Shown: positions 14,434 through 26,192 of the stretch, piece after piece
Layout: the number at the start of each line of letters is the position of its first letter
Position numbering within the stretch: the stretch's first letter is position 1
From: Loxodes magnus
Taxonomy: Eukaryota > Ciliophora > Karyorelictea > Loxodida > Loxodidae
Assembly: GCA_946699065.1 (NCBI GenBank)
Contig: CAMPDV010000044.1
Location: 620,001-684,000, forward strand
Direction: 5' to 3'
DNA: 64,000 bases
The notes under the pieces: generated by a model
What the model was told of the DNA's origin: nothing
The model's input: the letters and a program-made list of their open reading frames with translations, nothing else
Databases searched by the model: none
Position numbers and translations under genes: made by a program

Positions 14434-16486
14434 GTTTTTATAATAATTTCAGCTCTCAGATTTAAATCATAGAATCCCGGTATTTAGCAACTAAAATTTT
14501 AAAATTTTGAATTTAAATAATTTAAATAATTTAAATAATTTAAATAGTTTAAATAGTTTAAATACTTTAAATAATTTAAATACTTTAAATAGTTTAAATA
14601 GTTATATCCCTAAAGCATTTCCAAAGAAATTACCTTAGTACTTAACACAATCTCACTTTATATATTCAATTAAACTATAAATCTTCATTTCAAATTATTA
14701 AAGGAAATACAGATTAAAATTCTTTAATATCCTACTGTTATCAATTAAATATTAGATCTAGTCCAGTATAGGATAAAATTCCAGCTATTAGTTATTATGA
14801 GAAATATGTTTGAATAAGTTTAGTTACTTTTATTTAGTTAGAAATGTAATTATGATATTAATTTTTCAGATTATAAGCATGCAAATCTTCCAAATATAAT
14901 AATACCAAAATTATAATTGAAGAGTATATCATTAATAAGCCATCTATGTAAAAAGCACCAAATAGTTATTAAATTTTATTTTTTAAATATCTTAGATTAA
15001 TTAAATATTTCTACTTGATTGGTCTTTTAGTTATTTAGTTAGCTGTTTTAATTTAAATGGAAATAGATGTTTTTCCTATTAATTAACTAATTTATTAATC
15101 TCTTTATAGATATTCTAATATCATATAAGATCATAGAAGTGTGGGTATATAAAAAGTATTGTGAAACTAATGGAGAGGCTAGCTAAAATATATAAGCATT
15201 TCAATTATTTTAATTATTTTATACCCAGTCTATTTACTAGAATTCTACTTCTTTATTAATTCTACTTACTTGATGGACTTAAATCTGCTTTCTAAAAGCT
15301 TAATAATTTATATATTCTAAGTTATTTATTTAAAAACGAGGCTTCAAAATTAAAATTAAAACTAAATTTTATAAGGCAAGTAAGTATCTTTCAAACTAAT
15401 AGATAAAAATGGAATCTGTAAAGATCTTGATGATTACATACTTCTAAGCTTAAAGAATATAGATTTATTAATTAAGCGTTTATTACTAAATATCCTGCTA
15501 TTTATATTTTAACTTCAATTTTTCTAAATTTTCAATTAATATGCTCAAAAATATCTCAAACAAGCCAGTAAAGGCACTAAATTGAATTTGCTTATTTAGA
15601 GAAAAATACTAAAATTACACCTGCTTTGTTGGTAACAATTTTAAATACTAAAATATAGAAGTTTACTAGAAGCTTACATTAAGTAGTAATACAAGCTATT
15701 GTAAATGATTTAGAGTTGGCTATTTGTTAATTTAATGTGAGTAATAGTTTTTTAATTATCTGAAAGTAATTTATATTAAACAATTATCTAGCATTTAAGC
15801 TCTAGTTCTCTCTATTACACTGTATAACTTTTTCTACTTTTACCTTCTTCTAATTTTTTTAAACTACTCCCTAACTTTGCTAGATTCAAGATGCATCTCT
15901 TTAATTATTTAAACAATGTCTTGATAGAAATATAACTAATCTTTGCAAAATATGCAATACTTAATTATTTGAAGGTAAGGATAGTCAGAAGTAAAATAAA
16001 TAGAGTTTGGATAATATAAACTAGAAACTAATATAGCATAGATGATTTGCTATGAAAGACTGATTATTTAGGTATTGTGTAATATTTAAACTTTTACATT
16101 TTTAAGAATTAGTAATAAACAAGTATTTACTGTCTCTTGCTCATTTTTCTTTATACAAGTAGCTGGAAATCAGTAGATAAATCTACTTTTTATTAAAGAA
16201 GTATACTAGCAATTGAACTGTAGTATTTCTAATACTTTAAATAAGTTCAAAATATATAGGAGTCAGATAAATGAACCTTGTAAAGCAAATAAGTATTAAT
16301 AGACTCTTAAAGGGCTTTGAGATTATTAGTAAGACTCATTTTATAGTTATAGGAGAGATATAAAGATGACTAGACAGATGATACTTGCTAAGCATTTTTT
16401 ATAATTAAATAGAAAACTCTAATTATTATATCAGTTTTTGTCATTTTAACATCATAAATTTTTACCTTACTCATTGCTACGTGGGA
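14434..16486. other. Long AT-rich intergenic stretch
   Basis: About 2 kb between the divergent NASP and desaturase loci. Apart from the short tandem repeat at 14511-14602 I see no conserved coding frame. The sequence is mainly A/T runs and TTTAAAT-like words. Confidence 0.5.
14511..14602. repeat. Tandem repeat of an about 10-bp unit (TTTAAATAAT/TTTAAATAGT)
   Basis: About nine head-to-tail copies of TTTAAATAAT and variants (TTTAAATAGT, TTTAAATACT) lie just upstream of the NASP start. The word TTTAAA is self-complementary, so the array can fold or bind factors from either strand. Confidence 0.8.
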
Positions 16487-16657
16487 ATGAAAAAACTTAG
16501 TTCAAAATGAAGAATGATGAAGCTGTATGTAGCAAGAGTAGAAAGAGAAATAGAAGTAGCTCCGAAAGAGAATTGTGTATTTATTAATAAATTAGTCTCT
16601 TAATTTTTTAAAAAGGCTTAAGAAATATAATTAAATACGTATATTTTATAATTGTGA
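16487..16657 (+). CDS. Putative small protein, 56 residues (unrecognised)
   Basis: An open frame from ATG 16487 to TGA 16655 has less biased, coding-like codon use than the surrounding DNA. It ends 80 bp before the desaturase. Codon 8 is TGA (Trp), so an ATG at 16514 is an alternative start. The product is charged and helical (for example EREIEVAPKENCVFINKLVS). I recognise no family. In another frame a possible 19-nt mini-intron would give a different 47-residue product, so the exact reading is uncertain. Confidence 0.3.
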
Positions 16658-16738
16658 AGCATAAAGTCTGTTAGAAGAATAATTGCCGTTAATTTAATTT
16701 AAAGGATTTAATTACAACTAAAATATACTTATTAATAA

Positions 16739-17974
16739 ATGAGCGACGTATAGAGTCCTGAGTCTAGAAATAAAGATTTCAAAGATAAAAAGGTGGTAGG
16801 TATTAATGGCAAGTGGTATGATATAGCTGATTTTATAGAAAAACATCCTGGAGGTCCTGTTATTGAATAATTCATTGGATAAGATGTTACAAGCGTTTTT
16901 AGGGCTTGGCATGATTTAAGTGTGCTAAAATATCGTTAACCAGTAGGAAATTACGAAATGAAAGATGATCCTATAAAAAAAGATTTCGAGTAGTTTTAAG
17001 ATGATTTGCGTGACAAAGGTTTATATAAAACCAATTTTGCTTGGTATCATAGAAAATATTTCGCTTGCTTTTCTTTGTTCGTGGCTTCTTTTCTTTGCAT
17101 TGTTTTACTCCCAGGCTAATACAAGCTTTGTGGAGCTCCACTTCTAGCTGTGTTCTGGTAATAATGCGGATTTTTGATGCACGACTTTATGCATACTTAA
17201 GTGTACAAAAAGAGGAAAACAGATGAAATAATGGGAACATTCTTTGGTACGGTTTGCATTGGTATAAATGGAAGTTGGTGGAAAGACGAACATAATGTGC
17301 ATCATGCTCTAACCAATGTTATAGATTACAAGAGCTAATTCAGAGATCCTCAAATGTATGAAGACATCTGGGCTTAGGACAAAAAATTATTCCCTTTTTA
17401 TAAGACATACGTCACTTGGCTTTTAATCAAAATTTAATGAATTACATTCATTCCCTTATGCGTATTTGCTGGTAGATTTGGTATCTTGATTGATGGAATG
17501 CATTTGGAAAAAAGAATTTGCTAGTGGATTGCATTTTTTACTCATTGGGCTTGGATCTGTATTTATTTATATTAGCTAGAGGATATGTACTAAATCATTA
17601 TCTACTACATTATTGCTACTTTAGGTGAAGGAGTTCTGCATGTTCAACTTCTTATTAGTCATTACGCTAAACCATTTTAAGACAAAGATGATGTTCACAA
17701 AATGAATTTTTACAAATGGTAAATAGAAACTAACATTAATATCGTTAATCCATGGTGGCTAGATTGGTTCCATGGAGGCCTAAACTTTCACAATGAGCAT
17801 CACTGTTTTCCAACTTTACCAAGACACTCATTAAAGGAAGTGAGAGAGGGTATTAAGAAGATTTGTGAAAAGCATGGGATTTATTATTAAGAAGTTCATT
17901 TCTTTACAGCGATTAAGTTGACTCTTTAGACTTTGTATAAAGCCAGTAGACTCTTTAGTATGGACCCAAGGTGA
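16739..17974 (+). CDS. Cytochrome b5-fused front-end fatty-acid desaturase (delta-5/6 type)
   Basis: A membrane di-iron enzyme, predicted to introduce a double bond towards the carboxyl end of a fatty acyl chain in the ER, with electrons supplied through its own b5 domain. It is 411 residues long, normal for the family. The b5 domain covers about residues 14-85, with heme ligand motif HPGG at 36-39. The histidine boxes are HDFMH (148-152), HNVHH (185-189) and HNEHH (351-355), between four to five hydrophobic segments. The third box of front-end desaturases is normally QxxHH; here the first residue is His. Codon 234 is TGA read as Trp (IKIQWITFIPL), and the gene ends at TGA 17972. Substrate and regiospecificity cannot be read from sequence; a sphingolipid desaturase is the main alternative. 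Confidence 0.88.
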
Positions 17975-19874
17975 TAGACAAATTTTTACCATTATCTTAT
18001 AAGTTAACTTAAAGCCTAATTTTTCAAATTGCTCATTAGGGCTAAAATAATAAAATTAAGAATGACTTAAAGTAATCTAACATTAGCTTATCTCTCTTTC
18101 TTATGCTTCCCTTCTCAACTTTTCAGTTTCTAATATAAATAAAAAGGAAAATAACAAATTAATATAGCTTAGTCCTAAAACGTCATTGTTTCCTTCTTGC
18201 TAATTCAATTAACTTACTTATATTTTTTTCTAAATTAATAAATTAGAAAATAGTCAATTAATTAAGAAAAAAAATAATCAAGTTTAATAATTTTGAATCT
18301 CTTGCTCAAATGTAGCTTTAGATAATCATTAGAAAGATATTTATGCAAACTAAAGACATGTGGCTGGCTTAGTTCAAATTAATCATTATTCTAGTGACTT
18401 CAAAAACTAAATATATTGTGGATATTAATAGAATCTTCTAGATACTATATACTTTCTATTTACCTACATTTATTTCATTTTCATGAGCTAGCTTGCTTGT
18501 TGAGTATATTTATGAAGTTCTTTGAGTCTTTGCATTAAGAGATAGGACTACATTATATAGCTATATGCATTAAATATTTATTTTAAAATTAAATAAATTG
18601 CTTTAGTTTATGAAAACACCATGAAGATAATATTTATTATGGCCCATCAAAGTTTGCTAAAAGGAGAAATTGAATTATGAAGCAAAAGGGTTGAAGTTGT
18701 ATTTAAATGATACTAATGCTTATAAGAAGGAATAGTAAAGGATTAGAATATGAAGATATTTGATGGTGCTTAAATAAAGCATGAATAATGATTTATATTG
18801 GTAATTATTATATGCTATTATTTAATTTTTAATATAGCTATTATAAAAGCCAAACTTATATTTAATTAAATACTTTTACTCAATTAATAGCTAAACTTAT
18901 TTCTCAATGCTAGACTAATAATATTTATTTTATTTTGGAAAGATTATTCTTAGATATATTAAAGATACTTTTTAAATTTTTATAAGGTATATTATTTTTA
19001 AAGTAATACTCAAAACTCTTAAATAGTGCCATTATAAAAATACTTCTTAAGATAACTAATAAAGAATACAAAAACAAAGCAATTGCTAATAATTTTCTTA
19101 AAGTATCACAACTAATTTAATTATTAACTATACTCTCCCTTAAGTAATAATAAACTAATGATTAAGTTAGAAATTTTAATAATATTAAAACTTTATCTAT
19201 AAGATCTTCTTTTCTTCCTTCTTAGATGATTGATAGTGATTATTTCTATATGAAGTTGTAACTATTAGAGTAGCTTTAAATATAGCTTAATATAAAAAGA
19301 AACTATTTCACATCTAATTTAACTTTTTAGAACTTTACTACTAAAGATTTAAAGCATTATTAACTAGAAAATTTTCATTAAAATCTAATAATTTAGCCTT
19401 AAATTATCTGGGTTAAGCATAATCATCGTTATGTTTGACTTAAATATTTATATATTATCAATTATTTCGTTTTTAAGACTAGAATTTTATATCTGGAGAG
19501 AATATTAGATAGTTTTAATTATCTATAATAAAGTAATATATTTAAAGCTTTCTAAAAGAACTATTATAATAATCATAAAGGAACTATTTATAGCTAATTT
19601 TAGAGTTTTATTAGCACTGTCTTTGGAATAATGTGTTTAATAATAAGATATTATATCAAATTTATTCTACCTCTATCTCTATTATTGCTTAATAAGATCT
19701 TAACTTAGCTTAATTTTTTAGATTTTTATAGCAATTTAATCAATATAATTGGTTAGAAAGCGAAAAAAGCATTTAAAATGATTAAAATTTAGTTTTTTGT
19801 AAAAAAGATAAATAAAATATGATTCTTTAAGTTAATTTGAGAATAAATTTAATATATCTGATAAAAAAGTTAAC
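17975..19874. other. AT-rich intergenic stretch
   Basis: About 1.9 kb between the convergent desaturase and OPA3-like genes. No frame with coding-like composition, no tRNA and no tandem array were seen. Confidence 0.5.
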
Positions 19875-20447
19875 TCAGTTAGATACGCTTGGAGTTGCAG
19901 GCTATACATTTCTTAATTCTCTTTGAATTTCCTTCATTAGTTATTTATGGTGTAAATATTGATTGTATTTTTCGTTTATAATTTTTCTCTTTAATAGATA
20001 AAGCTAGTCATTCATTTACTCATTCAAGTTTTAAATGTTCAAATCAATCTATTCGATGTTATGATTCAGGTTAAGCAGCAATTCTTTTGTTTTTTATTCC
20101 TTTTTAGCGTTGCTTTTTGCTTTTTTAACTATTTCATAAATACTAAATCAAACCGCAAAAATGATTAAAGTTGATTCAGTTATGAACTCAGTTCCTCTTT
20201 TAACTGCGGCGGTTTCGCTTAAAGCTTTGATTTCGGTACTTGCACTTGTCTATTATCGGAAAGCTCTTCTAATTTTGGTATCCATTTTATGAGCTCACTG
20301 TCCAGTACCGATAATAAATCTCTTAGATAGTGAATAAGTTTTTGCATCTCCAGAGGTTTATTATAACGTCTATTTGGTAAAATATTTTACTACAGGCTTT
20401 GATAAATTTTTCACTAGAAGCCACCCTAATTTATTCAGAGTTTCCAT
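19875..20447 (-). CDS. OPA3: OPA3-like mitochondrial protein
   Basis: OPA3 proteins are small mitochondrial membrane-associated proteins of uncertain biochemical role. The 190-residue frame runs from ATG 20447 to TGA 19875. It shows the family plan: N-terminal METLNKLGWLLVKNLSKPV, a central segment with GQWAHKMDTKIR, the Ala/Glu-rich block ALSETAAVKRGTEFITE, a hydrophobic segment LIIFAVWFSIYEIV, and a C-terminal coiled coil. Both Trp residues in QWAH and AVWF are TGA codons. The Trp in the first falls where OPA3 proteins have a Trp or aromatic residue. Confidence 0.8.
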
Positions 20448-20884
20448 TTTTAGTTAGCAATCCAAGAGACTTATAATTAAATTTTCTTTAATTAAATTAA
20501 ATTCCTATTCAATAGCTCTTCCTAGCCTTTTTATTTAGTAAATATTCAAATACATTGCACCAATAAATTGTTACATCGTTCTACTATCAATTATAGCTTT
20601 GATTGCTGTATTTAAGATGTGAGATTAAGCAAGCTATAATTGAGTATTTTTATACTTAATAGATCTAAAGACTAGTTGGATTGTGAGTAATTTAGTAAAC
20701 AGAAGCTTAATATGGTTGATATTTAAAGTTGATTTGGTAATTGTTGCTAGTGATAGTTTGAATTATTTTGAAAATAAATTATGTTAGGGTATAATTTTTA
20801 AGCATTAAGCTTATAAAAGAAGAAATGCTTGGTGTTTAAAAATCATAAATGGCAAACTTAAAAAGGATAGAATAAGAAGTTATT
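20448..20884. other. Divergent intergenic region
   Basis: About 440 bp separate the start codons of the OPA3-like gene (minus) and the FHA/RING-CH gene (plus), so it should hold both promoters. No recognisable element. Confidence 0.5.
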
Positions 20885-22045
20885 ATGAAGACAATGACTT
20901 GAAGCAGAGATTCTCATGGACTATTTGATTACGAGTCTCGCCATGTTTACAAGCGAACACTAATAGCTACATAGAATTGTAAATTAGTTAGATTATACAA
21001 TGATATAATTATGCTTAATGAATCTTAAGCTGTTCCTAACGATGCTAAACTTCTAGCTTATATCAAAAAAAATGATTTAACTTTTACTGTATAAAGTCCA
21101 GAATCTTCAGAAGGAGGAGAAAAGTTATGACTTATTGCTAAATCTGTAAAAAATTCAAATGGCTTGAATGGTTATAAATTAAATTAAGGAGATGTCATAA
21201 AATTAGGCAGGATTAAGTTTAGAGTAAAGGAGATTAATGGAGAACCTGTAGAAGAATAAACTTAAATAGAAAATAAGACAGAGATGCAAGCTGAATTACC
21301 TTGTAGATTTTGTTTGAATGAAGATTATTCTTCAGACAATCCTCTTATATCTCCTTGTGCATGTGATGGAACTTCCAAATTACTTCATGTGAAATGCTTA
21401 TAGAATTGAATAAGATTAAAGTGTAGTGAAAAGAGTACTTATGCTGTTAACTCCTATTACTGGAAATCACTAGACTGTGAAGTCTGCAAAAAGCCTTATC
21501 CTTTAATTTTAAATGTAAACGAAACAAGTAAAAGGAATGAAGAATTAATAAATCTTCCTAAGCCAAAAAGTGGTAATTATGCCATTTTGGAATCACTAAC
21601 AAGAGAGAGATTTAATTCTAGAATTGTACATATAGTAAATTTGAATTCAAAGCAATAAATTGTATTGGGAAGAGGACATGATTCAGATGTTCGCATTAGT
21701 GACATTTCTGTGAGTCGTTCTCATGCCTTAATTACATAATACTCTTTAAATCCTAATTAGTTATTTCTGGAGGATAATAATAGTAAATTTGGAACTTTGA
21801 TATAAATCAAAAAAGGGATTAGCATATCTTACAGTAACATATTAGAAATATAAATAGGAAGAACTGTAATTAATTTCCAGCTTAAAAGAAATCCTGAAAA
21901 TCTTACTAGTGTAAGTTCAGAGTCAAATCAAGGGAGAGTTCCTTAACCAGCACAGTCAGAAAGTTCAGAAGAAGAGTTTAATAGCTTTGAAGAAGAAAGC
22001 ACAATACTTAATGTTAAGCCATAAACTTAATATAATAAATTTTAG
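20885..22045 (+). CDS. FHA-RING-CH-FHA protein (membrane-type E3-like RING with phosphopeptide-binding domains)
   Basis: Predicted signalling or ubiquitin-ligase-type protein. An N-terminal FHA-like fold covers about residues 20-115 (ends KLNQGDVIKLGRIKFRVKEI). A RING-CH/RINGv domain spans about 140-205: C-x2-C, then SPCACDGT, the H-x2-C knuckle HVKCLQNWI, and C-x2-C (CEVC). A canonical FHA domain lies at about 245-345 (VLGRGHDSDVRI, SVSRSHALI, NSKFGT). An acidic Ser/Glu tail follows. The near-invariant Trp after the RING-CH knuckle (LQNWI) is the TGA at 21407-21409, strong proof that TGA encodes Trp here. Start 20885 uses a TGA-Trp at codon 6; ATG 21011 is a shorter alternative. The 3' end is unresolved: no in-frame TGA occurs until 22340, deep inside the convergent OSBP gene, so the end given is only the point where that gene's stop begins. 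Confidence 0.8.
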
Positions 22046-22046
22046 T

Positions 22047-24257
22047 TCAAAAAATATCAGGAATATCGGTAAAATTCTCTTGTTCTCTTTGCTCCCAATA
22101 ATTACCTTGATATTTATAAACAGGTTCTCCCTGCACACTTGTTTCTCCCTCTGCTATTTAAAACCATCTAGGTAGATACTCTATCTTTTTTTATAGTCTT
22201 TGGTTTCTCACAACTCGTTATTTTTCCTCTAATCGCTATTTTTCGCTAAGAGCTGTTTTAATTTCTTAATTTTCAAGTGCACGTTAGTCAGGTCTAAGTC
22301 TACTATCAGTTTTACACAATTTTTCTTGAAGTTCAGGAGTGATATAATTTAGCTAAAATGAAAAATGCGTAAAACCATAATAAAGCTAATTATTTTCTGG
22401 TAAAGCTCTTTTGCTTCATAGTAAAATTGGCTCTTTACCTAACGGCGTATATCATAGATTTGAATCCCACCTGCCTGAAAATTTTCCCATTACTTCTCCT
22501 ATATCGTTCATTATTTACCCAGTCACTTCATAATGTCTTAATCTATCGAAAAATCCTTTTTTCTTAAATTAGATAAAAGAGACTCATTTAGTGGTTTAGT
22601 TTACTAATTTTAAAGATCCATGAAAATCAGCATATGGATCTCCAATAATAAGATTATGAACTGTCATAGTTAACTTTTACCATACATAGTGATCTCCACT
22701 TTATTTTAGGATTAAATGCATATCACCAAAGGGATGAATATCAAGAGTAATACCTTTAAATGTAGTTTTCAGTCTTGTTTATCCTCAAAAGCAAAAATCT
22801 TTTCCATCAGCGTGAATTGAAGATATAGGGGGATGATGACTTACTTATTCACAAAGTACTCTAAATGTTTCGTGAATATATTCGTAAGTTTCTCCTAAGA
22901 GTGGATTGAATGGTTTGTAGTTTCTGTTGGTTGCTGAATTATAAGCTGTTACAGGAAAAACAGTTGCGTATGCAGTTCTTAACTCTTATTCTTCTATATG
23001 ATTAGCTTATTCTAACAGATCGAAATACTCTAGGTCTTCACAAAATCTTTGAAGAAAATTAGTTGGTTCATTATAATAAACAGGCACAGAACATTTGGAT
23101 AAATCCTTTCCAATAGAATCTTTTAGTACTGTTCAAATGCTTGGCTTTTTTTTAGGATCCTTAATAGCAGGAAGAGTCAGTCTATGAATTTGAATTTGAG
23201 AAGTTATAATCATAGAAGGCTATGTATTTACGAAACTTTAAAATTACGATTGGTTAGGTGATTCTTAAGAAATTGCATCTTCAAACTCAGATGAATTTTC
23301 TAAATCTCCTTGATCTTTTAAATCTACCTCAATTTTTTGTTTTGCAAATTTTTTTTCTTATTTTTCAATATAAGCAACACACTCAGCAATATGGATCTTT
23401 AATTAATTGCAAAGATTTAAAATATTCATGAAATGGCTGTAATGCTCACTTTAAAGATTTTGCATATTTGGTGTATCATCTAAACAATCTTAAAACTCTG
23501 AATATAATTTTCAAACTTCTGCTAACGAAAGTCTCATATCATCCATGTTTAAAATAATTTGGGATTTATCAGATTTTTAAACTCCTTATTCGATTTCTTC
23601 ATTTTACAATTCTACTATTTTTTGTTACTAGAAGTCGCTTTTTCTTTATTTAACTATTTATTATTTTTCTTTATTTTCTTCTTTTTCTTTATTTTCTTCT
23701 TTTTCTTTATTTTCTTCTTTTTCTTTATTTTCTTTATTTTCTTTATTTTCTTTATTTTCTTTGTTTTCTTTGTTTTCTTTGTTTTCTACTTTTTCTTATT
23801 TCCAGCTTTCAATTATTTTAACATTCTCCTTTTTATTAACTTCTAAAATAACTTCATTGTTTATCTACAAAGGTGGTGGCTTAAATTTGCTTGCTTAACA
23901 AATCTATTTGTACCATAAATCTTTTTCTTACTCAGTATTTGCCTTTAAATTAATTTATTTCTTCTTATTTTTTGACTTTTCATAAAAAGAGATTTAAATT
24001 TCTTACTTCTTGTAAACAATTTCACTTTGGCTTAAATCAACTATTAGCTTTGGCTTAGGATCTCCTTTCTTTTTGTAGTAAATAAGATTGTTATCATGTA
24101 ACTCTATTCATCTAACTTGTCATCCTTAGACAAAATTTGTTCATTTTTTCAAATTTCCAGAGTATTGAGCTAAGCTTTATTAATCCGTTGCCATTTAGTC
24201 TGACATTTATTTTGATAATTTCTCACAAAACAATCTGATTTCTGCTTGAGGATCCAT
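22047..24257 (-). CDS. OSBP: Oxysterol-binding protein (PH domain + ORD)
   Basis: Lipid-transfer protein of the OSBP/ORP family, expected to move sterol or phosphoinositide between membranes. The 736-residue frame runs from ATG 24257 to TGA 22047. A PH domain covers about residues 33-120; its hallmark GNLKKWTNFVQGWQVRWIEL contains three Trp, all TGA codons at positions conserved in PH domains. A low-complexity Glu-Asn-Lys repeat follows (about 156-202; GAAAATAAA-type codons). The ORD contains the signature EQVSHHPP (about 465-473), GKFSGRWDSNLWYTP, LNYITPELQ, TDSRLRPDQRALEN and the C-terminal PRWFQIAEGE...YKYQGNYWEQR. No clear FFAT motif was found. It converges with the FHA/RING-CH gene. Confidence 0.93.
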
Positions 24258-25268
24258 TTAATTAATAAATTAAATAAAATGAAGAACTAGAAATACTACC
24301 AAAGCTCTTAACTTTGCTTTCATCTTTAATTTAAAATCAACTACTAATTATTTTCCCACTCCTAAATTATACTATTAATAAGTTCCTAATGCTACTGCCT
24401 TACTAGTTCTATTATTACTCAAAACTTCTATGATAATTGTTAATTGAAGTCATGTTTATCCAGTACCTGCTTAAGATAGCAATAAGTTAAAGATGATAAC
24501 TAATTAAGAGATATATTATAAAAGCTATAATAGGTTTATATATGATTGGCTATGTAATTTAAATATGTTAATTTCATTAATTATAAAGATTTAATTATTA
24601 CATTTTTACCATTTAGCTTTATAAGGCAACTTCTATAGGCTATTTGTGCTACTAATTAGATAAATTTAGTCTTTTTAGCTTAAGAATATCATCATTTATA
24701 CTCTCTCCTTTAGAATTTTGTGAAATTATTAAATTTTAACATAGAATCTGACATTAAATTTACCTATAAAACTTAAAATCTGCTAATTAATAATATATTT
24801 ACCTGACTAATTTATATAATTTCAAGAGCTAAAAGTTATGTATTGAGAAGCTTGTAAAACTTGATTATAATATGTTAAATGTTAAATATAAAAAAAGCCA
24901 AACATAATCTCTATTTTCTTATTTATAGATAGTGACAAAAAAATTATATAGAGTTATTAATTATTAGATTGTAATATTTCCTCTTATATTATCTAAACTA
25001 TTCTTTAGAAATATCTTAATTATTCCTTTTAATCTTTTAGTCTTAATGAAATTAAAGCTAGTTTGGTAGTGTAATATTATATTATTTAAATAAGCAAATA
25101 TTTAATTAGTAACTCTTCCAAATTATTGTTTTTATATATAATCTAGTAATAATTTTTACGTTTCTAAATGATTAATGAATTTTCAACTTTCGGATTTAAT
25201 AGATCTAACAGAATTTAATTAAGCTATTAAATTAAGCTAATTTAAATATATTTTAGAGAAATACTAGT
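24258..25268. other. AT-rich spacer
   Basis: About 1 kb between two minus-strand genes. No coding frame, RNA gene or repeat seen. Confidence 0.5.
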
Positions 25269-26192
25269 TCACTCATTTTTTTCTTCTTGTTCTGACTAGC
25301 TTTCTGGTTCTTCCTCCATAACTCTTTTCCTTTTAGGAATGACACTCTCTAAACTTAGAGCTCAATCTAAAGTTTCTCATTATTTCAGAATTATTTCATA
25401 AACATGATTGACAGTAAGTACACAACTTGATTAAAGCTTTACATATTGCTAAATAGGGAGTTTTGCTGTTTGAATACCTAACTATTAAGCTTTGAGAAAA
25501 GTGATGTTCTTATGCCTATTTCTATCGACTAGTCCACCAATTATATAATATTTACTTTAATCGAAATCTGTAATACAGTTCTCACTATCTGCAGATAAAT
25601 AAACCAAATTCTAAAGCTAGTCTTTAAAGTATTCAGATAAAGGCTGCTAAGATATTTCGACACCTGGCTTTCAGTAATTAAAACCCATTTTTTCAAGTTA
25701 TTGCCATAAGGCATTTTGTTCTTTTCCTTATTTCATATCAAACGTTATATACATCTTGCAAGGTTTTTCCGCTCTTTTATTTGCAGTGTAGCAATATATA
25801 ATCTGCTTCTTTAAGCTACAAACTTCTTTCTCAGACATTTTATCAATAAATTCGCAGTCAATCACAAGTTTAAGTCCCTGTTCATCTATTTTTTTTTATA
25901 TTTACAAGACTTGCTCTTCTTTTAGCTGTCTATTAGTTTTGAAAGATTTTTCATTTTCATTAGGATTATTCTTTGCCTCTTCTAATTACTTTTTACACTC
26001 TTCTTGTCTCTTTAATTTTTTCTATTCTTTCATTTTTTATTTCCTTTTTTTACTTTTTTCCTTATTCTTTAGCAAAATTTTCTCTAATCTCTTGTTTTTC
26101 TTTAACTGCTACTTAGAAACTTATTACTGGTTTTCAGCAGGCTACTCATTTTAAATAGTTTCAGATTATTATTCGGTTTATTACTCTTCCAT
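25269..26192 (-). CDS. TRM10: TRM10-family tRNA (guanine/adenine-9 N1) methyltransferase
   Basis: SPOUT-class methyltransferase that modifies N1 of purine 9 in tRNA using S-adenosylmethionine. The 307-residue frame runs from ATG 26192 to TGA 25269. The first about 100 residues are Lys/Glu/Gln-rich coiled sequence, as in eukaryotic TRM10. The catalytic domain includes VIDCEFIDKMSEKEV, the SAM-loop motif YYIIGGLVDRNRHKN, GIQTAKLPIQQYV, then NHVYEIIL and ESVIPKRK at the end of the domain. Two Trp in the last helix region are TGA codons. An acidic C-terminal tail follows. Whether it acts on G9 or A9, in cytosol or mitochondrion, cannot be told; no mitochondrial presequence is evident. Confidence 0.92.

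Noticed and set aside
23559-23846. Phe-rich plus-strand frame
   Set aside because: Antisense of the Glu-Asn-Lys repeat in the OSBP gene.
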